Below are positions 4,480 to 9,791 of a stretch of 9,791 nucleotides of DNA, piece after piece (the stretch's first letter is position 1; each line of letters opens with the position of its first letter). The notes under the pieces were generated by a model that saw only the letters and a list, made by a program, of their open reading frames with translations, was not told where the DNA came from and did no database searches. The stretch comes from Actinomycetes bacterium. Lineage in GTDB: Bacteria; Actinomycetota; Coriobacteriia; Anaerosomatales; Anaerosomataceae. The DNA is taken from the NCBI GenBank assembly GCA_021850085.1, contig JAJZRZ010000051.1:1-9791 (forward strand), in the 5' to 3' direction. The position numbers and the translations under genes were made by a program.

Positions 4480-6144
4480 ATGGAGCTTCGCAGCGATCGC
4501 ATGAAGAAGGGCGCCGCACGGGCGCCTCACCGCAGCCTCCTGAAGGCTGACGGACTCACCGACGAGGAAATCGCACGGCCTCTCGTGGCGGTGATCAACT
4601 CGGCCAACGACGTGATCCCCGGGCATGTCGGGATGGACCGTGTCGCCGAGGCGGTGAAGGCAGGCGTCCTCATGGCCGGCGGCACCCCCCTCGAGATATC
4701 GACCATCGGCGTATGCGACGGCATCGCGATGGGTCATGAAGGGATGCGGTTCTCGCTGCCCAGCCGCGAGGTCATCGCGGACTCGGTGGAGATCGCGGTC
4801 TCGGCGCACCTGTTCGATGCGGTGGTCCTCATTCCCAACTGCGACAAAGTCGTGCCCGGCATGCTCATGGCGGCCGCGCGGCTGGACCTCCCCACCGTGG
4901 TGGTCTCCGGCGGCCCGATGCTGGCAGGGCGCTGGCAGGGGCGCGGGGTGGATCTCGACACGGTCTTCACGGCCGTTGGCGCGCACGCCTGCGGCGAGCT
5001 GAGCGACGAATCGCTGCTTGCGTTGGAGAATGACGCCTGCCCCACCTGCGGCAGCTGCGCGGGACTGTTCACCGCCAACTCGATGAACTGCCTGACGGAG
5101 GCCGTGGGAATGGGTCTGCCGGGCAACGGCACTATCCCCGCGGTCTTCTCCGAGCGCATCCGCCTTGCCAAGCGGGCTGGCATGAAGGTGATGGAGCTCC
5201 TCGAGCGGGGGATCACCGCGCGGCGCATCATGACCGCGGCGGCCATACGCAACGCGATGACGCTCGACATGGCCTTCGGCGGGTCTAGCAACACCGTGCT
5301 GCACCTGACTGCCATCGCGCATGAGGCGGGCTCGCCGATCACGCTGGAAGACTGGCAAGAGGTATCATCGCGCACCCCAAACCTGGTTCGGGTCTCGCCC
5401 GCGGGCGAGCACCATATGGAGGACCTCCATCACGCCGGCGGGATCACCGCGATCTTGGCCGAGCTCGCCAAGGGCGGACATCTCGACACCTCGGCGATTA
5501 CCGTCACCGGCAGGACGCTCGGGGAGGACATCGCCGGGAACGCGGGTGCCGACGGCGATGTCATCCGGCCGTTGACGGAGCCCTACGCCCCGGTGGGCGG
5601 ACTCCGTGTCCTCATGGGCAACCTCGCTCCGCGCGGCGCCGTGGTCAAGCAGTCGGCCGTGGCCGCCGAGATGCGCAGTCACAGTGGCCCCGCCCGTGTC
5701 TTCGAGTCCGAAGACGACGCGAGCGCGGCGATCCTGGGCGGCCGGATCATGGCCGGCGACGTCATCGTCATCCGCTACGAGGGGCCGCGCGGTGGCCCTG
5801 GCATGCGCGAGATGCTCTCACCCACGTCCGCGGTCAAGGGTATGGGGCTCGCCTTGAGCGTGGCGCTCGTCACTGACGGGCGCTTCAGCGGCGCCACGTC
5901 GGGCGCGTCGATCGGGCACGTGAGTCCGGAGGCGGCCGAGGGAGGTCCGATCGCGCTCGTCGAGGAGGGCGACACCATCACGCTCGACATCGACGCCGGC
6001 ACGATCACGCTCGAGGTGACCGAAGAGCGTCTTGCGGCACGCCACAGTGGATGGAAGGCACCCGAGCCGCGGGTGAGCAGCGGCTATCTCGCGCGCTACG
6101 CGCGCTTCGTTACCAGTGCCGACAAGGGTGCGGTGCTGGAATGA
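4480..6144 (+). CDS. ilvD: Dihydroxy-acid dehydratase (IlvD), [4Fe-4S] type
   Basis: A 554-aa dehydratase, the usual IlvD length, converting 2,3-dihydroxy-isovalerate and -methylvalerate to the 2-keto acids of valine and isoleucine. Motifs: RSDRMKKGAARAPHRSLL (4-21), DGIAMGHEGM (80-89), NCDKVVPGMLM with cluster cysteine C121, CPTCGSCAGLFTANSMNCLTEA (from C187, including cluster cysteine C193), and DGRFSGATSG near the C-terminus. The PCN cysteine of [2Fe-2S] enzymes is replaced by PGH (residues 47-49), as in Escherichia coli IlvD, so an oxygen-labile [4Fe-4S] cluster is expected. I chose ATG 4480 because GGAGG lies just upstream and the protein then begins like known IlvD. The frame extends further left (to 4375), but that part reads through leader RNA. 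First gene of an ilvD-ilvB-ilvN-ilvC operon behind the T-box; the stop is 28 bases before ilvB. Confidence 0.96.
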   Translation: MELRSDRMKKGAARAPHRSLLKADGLTDEEIARPLVAVINSANDVIPGHVGMDRVAEAVKAGVLMAGGTPLEISTIGVCDGIAMGHEGMRFSLPSREVIADSVEIAVSAHLFDAVVLIPNCDKVVPGMLMAAARLDLPTVVVSGGPMLAGRWQGRGVDLDTVFTAVGAHACGELSDESLLALENDACPTCGSCAGLFTANSMNCLTEAVGMGLPGNGTIPAVFSERIRLAKRAGMKVMELLERGITARRIMTAAAIRNAMTLDMAFGGSSNTVLHLTAIAHEAGSPITLEDWQEVSSRTPNLVRVSPAGEHHMEDLHHAGGITAILAELAKGGHLDTSAITVTGRTLGEDIAGNAGADGDVIRPLTEPYAPVGGLRVLMGNLAPRGAVVKQSAVAAEMRSHSGPARVFESEDDASAAILGGRIMAGDVIVIRYEGPRGGPGMREMLSPTSAVKGMGLALSVALVTDGRFSGATSGASIGHVSPEAAEGGPIALVEEGDTITLDIDAGTITLEVTEERLAARHSGWKAPEPRVSSGYLARYARFVTSADKGAVLE

Positions 6145-6172
6145 GCAGCCGGACAGATCGGGAGGTGAACGC

Positions 6173-7921
6173 ATGAAATCGACGGGCGCACAGGCCATCG
6201 TCAAGTCGCTCCAGGCCGAGGGCGTGGAGGTCGTCTTCGGGTATCCCGGAGGTGTGGTGCTGCCGTTGTTCGACGCGCTGTACGACGCCGACGGCATCCG
6301 CACCATCCTAACGCGTCACGAGCAGGGCGCCACGCACGCGGCCGACGCATACGCGCGCGTGAGCGGGAGGGTGGGCGTGGTCGCCGTCACGAGCGGCCCG
6401 GGTGCGGCCAACACGGTCACGGGTATCGCGAACGCATACATGGACTCAGTGCCGCTGGTGGTGATCACAGGGCAGGTGGCCACCCACGTGCTGGGCACCG
6501 ACGCCTTCCAAGAAACGGACATCACGGGAATCACGATCCCGATAACCAAGCACAACTATCTTGTGGACGACGCCGCCGACATCCCGGAGATCATGGCTGA
6601 GGCGTTCCACATCGCTTCCACCGGCAGGCCCGGCCCGGTGCTCATCGACGTGCCGGTGGACATGTTCCGCGCGGAGATCGCGTACCGGTTCCCGGAGCGC
6701 ATCAGCCTGCCCGGCTACAAGCCCACCGTGAAGGGTCACGTCAAGCAGATCAAGGAGGCCGCAAGCCTGGTCTCAAAGGCGCGCAAGCCGCTGCTTTACA
6801 TCGGTGGCGGAGTGCTCGCGAGCAACGCCGCCAAGGAGCTCAAGGAGCTCGCCGAACTGATGCAGCTGCCAGTGGTGACGACGCTGATGGGCAAGGGGGC
6901 CTTCCCGGAGGACCATCACCTCTACACCGGTATGCCGGGTATGCACGGCGGTAAGTTCACGAACTATGCGATCACCGAGACAGATCTTCTCTTCGCCATC
7001 GGCGTGCGTTTCGACGATCGTGTGACTGGTAAGCTCGCCACTTTCGCGACCAAGGCCAAGGTCGTGCACGTCGATATCGATCCCGCTGAGATCGGAAAGA
7101 ACCGCGGCGTGGACGTGCCGATAGTGGGCGACGCTCGCTCGGTCATCGCGGGTGTCATCGAGCGACTGCGCAAGATGAACGCGCAGCCGCGCACCGACGC
7201 ATGGATGCGGGTGATCGACGATTGGCGCGCCCGATTCCCGTTCCACTACCACGCAAGCGAGACGTCGATCATGCCCGAGTACGTTGTGGAGCGTGTCCGC
7301 GAGCTCACGAAGGACCGCCCCACGATCTACTGTACCGAGGTGGGGCAGAACCAGATGTGGGCCTGCCAATATCTGCGCATCAGGGAGCCGCGCACGTGGG
7401 CCTCATCGGGCGGGCTCGGCACCATGGGATTCGGTTTGCCTGCGGCGATAGGCGCTCAACTCGCGCGTCCGGACCATCTCGTCATCGACATCGCCGGGGA
7501 CGGCTCCATCCAGATGAACAGCCAGGAGCTGGCCACGGCCGTGATCAACAAGCTCCCGGTCAAGGTGGTCATCCTGAACAACGGATACCTCGGCATGGTG
7601 CGGCAGTGGCAGGAGCTCTTCTACGACAGGCGGTACTCGAGCTCCACGCTCCCGCAGGACTGCCCCGACTTCGTGAAGCTTGCCGAGGCCTACGGCGCTC
7701 TCGGCCTGCGCGCCACCACACCCGCCGAGCTCGATGACGCGCTCCTGCGGGCGTTCGAGCACGACGGCCCGGCCGTCGTGGACGTGCGCGTCGAGCGAGA
7801 GGAGAACGTCTTCCCCATGGTTGCGCCCGGTGGATCGATCGACGAGATGCTCGGCGGCATCCCCGGCGGACCGGTGTCCGAGATGCTCGACGGCGAGCTG
7901 CTCGAGGAGGTGTGGGAGTAG
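6173..7921 (+). CDS. ilvB: Acetolactate synthase large (catalytic) subunit (IlvB)
   Basis: A 582-aa thiamine diphosphate enzyme joining two pyruvates to acetolactate, or pyruvate plus 2-oxobutyrate to acetohydroxybutyrate, the first shared step of branched-chain amino acid synthesis. Domain order is standard: the N-terminal pyrimidine-binding domain with VFGYPGGVVLPLFDAL and catalytic E50 in RHEQGATHAADAYAR; the central FAD-type domain from about residue 190 to 330, with GVRFDDRVTGKL; and the C-terminal diphosphate domain with the GDGS (442-445) to N469-N470 metal/TPP motif, followed by MVRQWQELFY. GGAGGTGA (6161-6168) sets the start at 6173. The frame continues leftward into ilvD, but no start there is as good. 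The C-terminus runs about 20 residues past the usual PMVAPGGSIDEML end with an acidic tail. The stop codon directly abuts the ilvN ATG, as expected for an enzyme needing its regulatory partner in equal amounts. Confidence 0.96.
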   Translation: MKSTGAQAIVKSLQAEGVEVVFGYPGGVVLPLFDALYDADGIRTILTRHEQGATHAADAYARVSGRVGVVAVTSGPGAANTVTGIANAYMDSVPLVVITGQVATHVLGTDAFQETDITGITIPITKHNYLVDDAADIPEIMAEAFHIASTGRPGPVLIDVPVDMFRAEIAYRFPERISLPGYKPTVKGHVKQIKEAASLVSKARKPLLYIGGGVLASNAAKELKELAELMQLPVVTTLMGKGAFPEDHHLYTGMPGMHGGKFTNYAITETDLLFAIGVRFDDRVTGKLATFATKAKVVHVDIDPAEIGKNRGVDVPIVGDARSVIAGVIERLRKMNAQPRTDAWMRVIDDWRARFPFHYHASETSIMPEYVVERVRELTKDRPTIYCTEVGQNQMWACQYLRIREPRTWASSGGLGTMGFGLPAAIGAQLARPDHLVIDIAGDGSIQMNSQELATAVINKLPVKVVILNNGYLGMVRQWQELFYDRRYSSSTLPQDCPDFVKLAEAYGALGLRATTPAELDDALLRAFEHDGPAVVDVRVEREENVFPMVAPGGSIDEMLGGIPGGPVSEMLDGELLEEVWE

Positions 7922-8407
7922 ATGCGACACACACTGTCGGTGGTCGTGGAGAACAAGCCGGGCGTGCTCACGCGCGTGGCATCGCTGTTCGCGCGGCGAG
8001 GATTCAACATCGACTCGCTTGCGGTGGGCGAGACCGAGGACCCCACGCTCTCCCGCATGACGATCGTGGTGAGCGCCGACGAACGGGCGCTCGAGCAGGT
8101 CACGAAACAGCTCTACAAGCTCATAAACGTTCTGAAGGTCCAGGACCTCGACCCGCGGGAGATGATCGATCGGGAGCTCGTGCTGTTCAAGGTCAACGCT
8201 CCCGCGGACAGGCGTGCCGAGATCATCGAGATCGCCAACGTGTTCCGCGCCAAGATCGTCGACGTGGGACGCGCGAGTCTCACGGTGGAGGCGACCGGCA
8301 CGAGCGAGAAGCTCGCGGCGATGGAGAACCTCTTGCGGGCATACGGCATCAAAGAGCTCGCACGGACGGGCAAGATCGCGCTCGCGCGGGGCTCGCGCGA
8401 CGCGTAA
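7922..8407 (+). CDS. ilvN: Acetolactate synthase small (regulatory) subunit (IlvN/IlvH)
   Basis: A 161-aa subunit, standard for the IlvH-length type, that activates IlvB and confers feedback inhibition. The N-terminal ACT domain (about 2-76) begins HTLSVVVENKPGVLTRVASL and keeps N11, G14 and N29, the positions known to bind valine in E. coli IlvH, so valine inhibition is predicted. The C-terminal domain (about 80-155) has the typical DRELVLFKVNAP and GRASLTVEATGTSEKL segments. The ATG follows the ilvB TAG with no gap, and GGAGG (7906-7910) within the end of ilvB serves as ribosome binding site, indicating translational coupling. The ilvC gene starts 53 bases downstream. Confidence 0.95.
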   Translation: MRHTLSVVVENKPGVLTRVASLFARRGFNIDSLAVGETEDPTLSRMTIVVSADERALEQVTKQLYKLINVLKVQDLDPREMIDRELVLFKVNAPADRRAEIIEIANVFRAKIVDVGRASLTVEATGTSEKLAAMENLLRAYGIKELARTGKIALARGSRDA

Positions 8408-8460
8408 GGGAAGTTACCAAGGGCGTCCGCGCGAAGCGGCGCCGCGAAGAAGGAGGAGCG

Positions 8461-9456
8461 ATGGCCACCGTTCACTACGAACAGGATTGCGATATCTCCC
8501 TCGTCCGCGATCGCAAGATCGCGGTCATCGGCTTCGGCAGCCAGGGCCACGCGCACGCGCTCAACCTGCGCGACAGCGGCTGTGACGTGCGGGTGGGGCT
8601 GCGCGCTGGTTCGAAGAGCTGGGAGGCCGTCAAGGATGCGGGACTCAGGGTCACCACGCCGCGGGAGGCGGCAGCCGAAGCGGACATCGTCATGATGCTC
8701 ACGCCGGACGAGACCACCGCGCACATCTACTACTCCGAGGTCCATGAGTCGATGAGCGCGGGCAAGGTGCTCGCGTTCGCCCACGGCTTCAACATCCACT
8801 TCGCGCAGATCGAGCCGCCGGAGGACGTGGATGTCATCATGATCGCGCCGAAGGGCCCCGGCCACATGGTGCGGCGCGTCTTCACCGAGGGTTCGGGCGT
8901 CCCGTGTCTCATCGCCGTGCACCAGGACGCGAGCGGCCAGGCCAAGGACGTGGCCCTTTCGTGGGCCGCGGGCATCGGCGGCGCACGCGCCGCGGTCATA
9001 GAGACCACCTTCGCCGAGGAGACCGAGACCGATCTGTTCGGTGAGCAGGCCGTGCTCTGCGGCGGGCTCACGCACCTGATCCAGGCCGGCTTCGAGACGC
9101 TCGTGGAGGCCGGCTACCAGCCGGAGATCGCTTACTTCGAGTGCATGCACGAGGTGAAGCTAATCGTGGATCTCATGTACGAGGGCGGCATGGCAAAGAT
9201 GCGCGATTCGATCTCCAACACCGCCGAGTACGGCGACTACGTCACCGGGCCGCGGATCGTCACGGACGAGACGCGCGAAGCTATGGCCGAGGTGTTGTGG
9301 GAGATACAGAACGGTACCTTCGCGCGGAACTGGATCTTGGAGAACCGGGCGGGCCAGCCGGGCTTCAAGGCGATGCGCAGACTGCAGTCCGAGCACCTCA
9401 TCGAGGACGTCGGTGCTGAGATGCGCAGCATGTTCGCGTGGCTGCGACAGGAGTAG
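8461..9456 (+). CDS. ilvC: Ketol-acid reductoisomerase, class I (IlvC)
   Basis: A 331-aa class I (short) enzyme that isomerises and reduces acetolactate or acetohydroxybutyrate to the dihydroxy acids used by IlvD. The Rossmann motif GFGSQGHAHALNLRDSG spans 24-40. The coenzyme loop GLRAGSKSW (46-54) has R48, S51 and S53, the NADPH-favouring pattern. The knotted C-terminal domain carries the catalytic and Mg2+ residues: H108 in FAHGFNIHF, K131 in APKGPGHMVR, D191 and E195 in DLFGEQ, E227 and E231 in YFECMHEVKL, and S252 in SISNTAEYG. AGGAGGAG just before 8461 is a strong ribosome binding site. The same frame is open far to the left through ilvN, but that is the shadow of ilvN in another frame. 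Fourth gene of the ilv operon. Confidence 0.97.
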   Translation: MATVHYEQDCDISLVRDRKIAVIGFGSQGHAHALNLRDSGCDVRVGLRAGSKSWEAVKDAGLRVTTPREAAAEADIVMMLTPDETTAHIYYSEVHESMSAGKVLAFAHGFNIHFAQIEPPEDVDVIMIAPKGPGHMVRRVFTEGSGVPCLIAVHQDASGQAKDVALSWAAGIGGARAAVIETTFAEETETDLFGEQAVLCGGLTHLIQAGFETLVEAGYQPEIAYFECMHEVKLIVDLMYEGGMAKMRDSISNTAEYGDYVTGPRIVTDETREAMAEVLWEIQNGTFARNWILENRAGQPGFKAMRRLQSEHLIEDVGAEMRSMFAWLRQE

Positions 9457-9487
9457 CGCGCGCGTTCCGCTTGGCTTGGGAACTACA

Positions 9488-9506
9488 CCGCTCTTGCCGG
9501 GAGCGG
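9488..9506 (+). other. Small hairpin between ilvC and the aminotransferase gene
   Basis: CCGCTC (9488-9493) and GAGCGG (9501-9506) pair perfectly around a 7-base loop in the 90-base gap after ilvC. No T-run follows, so it more likely stabilises or processes the transcript than ends it. Nothing else is evident in the gap apart from the GAGAGGAAG ribosome binding site (about 9530-9538). Confidence 0.3.
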
Positions 9507-9546
9507 CCAGGACACGACGCTATACCCCTGAGAGGAAGCGAGCACG

Positions 9547-9791
9547 ATGCAGAAGAAGTACCTGATGACACCGGGCCCCACCCCGGTGCCGGCCGAGGTC
9601 CTGCTCACGCAGGCCGCGCCGATGATCCATCACCGGACGCCGGATTTCTCCGCGGCGTTCCGGCAGGCGATCGAGGGCCTGAAGTACGTGTTCGACACCA
9701 CCAACGACGTGCTGCTGTTCGCCTCTTCGGGCACGGGCGTCATGGAGGCGGCCATCGCCAACTGCTTCTGCCCCGAAGACAGCGTGATCGT
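9547..9791 (+). CDS. Class V aminotransferase (alanine-glyoxylate/phosphoserine type), 5' part
   Basis: The first 81 codons of a PLP-dependent class V aminotransferase; the gene runs off the right edge. The opening KKYLMTPGPTPVPAEVL, then IHHRTPDF (27-34), and the cofactor-phosphate loop FASSGTGVMEAAIANCF (58-74) are typical of the family that includes alanine-glyoxylate, serine-pyruvate and the short SerC-like phosphoserine aminotransferases. The PLP-binding lysine lies beyond the window. ATG 9547 is preceded by GAGAGGAAG about 8 bases away. Same-strand position 90 bases after ilvC suggests it belongs to the ilv transcript. The substrate cannot be told from this part; phosphoserine (with a serA next) or pyruvate/glyoxylate are the main options. 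Confidence 0.88.
   Translation, partial: MQKKYLMTPGPTPVPAEVLLTQAAPMIHHRTPDFSAAFRQAIEGLKYVFDTTNDVLLFASSGTGVMEAAIANCFCPEDSVI

Noticed and set aside
3169..5358. 729-codon open frame on the minus strand across acuC, the leader and ilvD
   Set aside because: It runs through the T-box leader and antisense to ilvD, is low-complexity Arg/Ala/His-rich and resembles no family; GC-rich DNA keeps such antisense frames open. Part of it is acuC in the wrong frame.
7912..8460. N-terminally extended IlvC (frame open from 7912)
   Set aside because: The extension is ilvN read out of frame; the strong AGGAGGAG site and standard IlvC start fix the ATG at 8461.
1..9791. Mobile elements, CRISPR arrays, tRNA or rRNA genes, phage or defence genes
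   Set aside because: Nothing on either strand shows transposase motifs, long terminal repeats, spaced direct repeats or RNA-gene signatures; the window is chromosomal biosynthetic DNA.

Overview
The window is visibly GC-rich bacterial DNA with tightly packed genes, AGGAGG-type ribosome binding sites and strong third-position G/C. Several points suggest a high-GC Gram-positive, probably anaerobic bacterium; an actinobacterium of the Coriobacteriia kind is my best guess. They are an oxygen-labile [4Fe-4S]-type IlvD, the short LeuC/LeuD type shared with archaea and clostridia, a T-box RNA leader (a device of Gram-positive phyla), and apparent translational rather than termination control in that leader. 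The placement is inference; no rRNA or marker gene is present.

Left part (1-2830, + strand): the 3' end of leuC, then leuD (the two subunits of an isopropylmalate isomerase-type dehydratase), a small three-helix membrane protein of the DUF5658 type, and a beta-decarboxylating dehydrogenase preceded by its own putative promoter and hairpin. The dehydrogenase sits where leuB would be expected, but its active-site residues are those of isocitrate dehydrogenase.

Middle (2883-4028, - strand): an acuC-like class I histone deacetylase-family gene, convergent with the dehydrogenase and divergent from the ilv operon. The 451-base gap that follows (4029-4479) is not empty. It holds a good promoter (TTGCTG-17-TATACT) and a T-box leader whose specifier reads AUC (isoleucine), ending in hairpins, one of which overlaps the ilvD Shine-Dalgarno sequence.

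Right part (4480-9791, + strand): ilvD, ilvB, ilvN and ilvC in close succession, then the first 81 codons of a class V aminotransferase cut by the window edge. IlvBN, IlvC and IlvD supply acetohydroxyacid synthase, ketol-acid reductoisomerase and dihydroxyacid dehydratase, i.e. the shared part of valine, isoleucine and (by 2-ketoisovalerate) leucine synthesis. LeuCD would extend this to leucine. The T-box would raise expression when uncharged tRNA-Ile accumulates, and the ACT domain of IlvN would add valine feedback.

I see no mobile element, CRISPR array, tRNA or rRNA. Most genes are ordinary. The points worth a second look are the T-box leader (atypical core, likely translational output), the isocitrate-dehydrogenase-like enzyme beside leuCD with a mixed NAD/NADP signature, the unusual substrate-loop sequence in LeuD, and the RR/DRR-repeat membrane protein lying between them.
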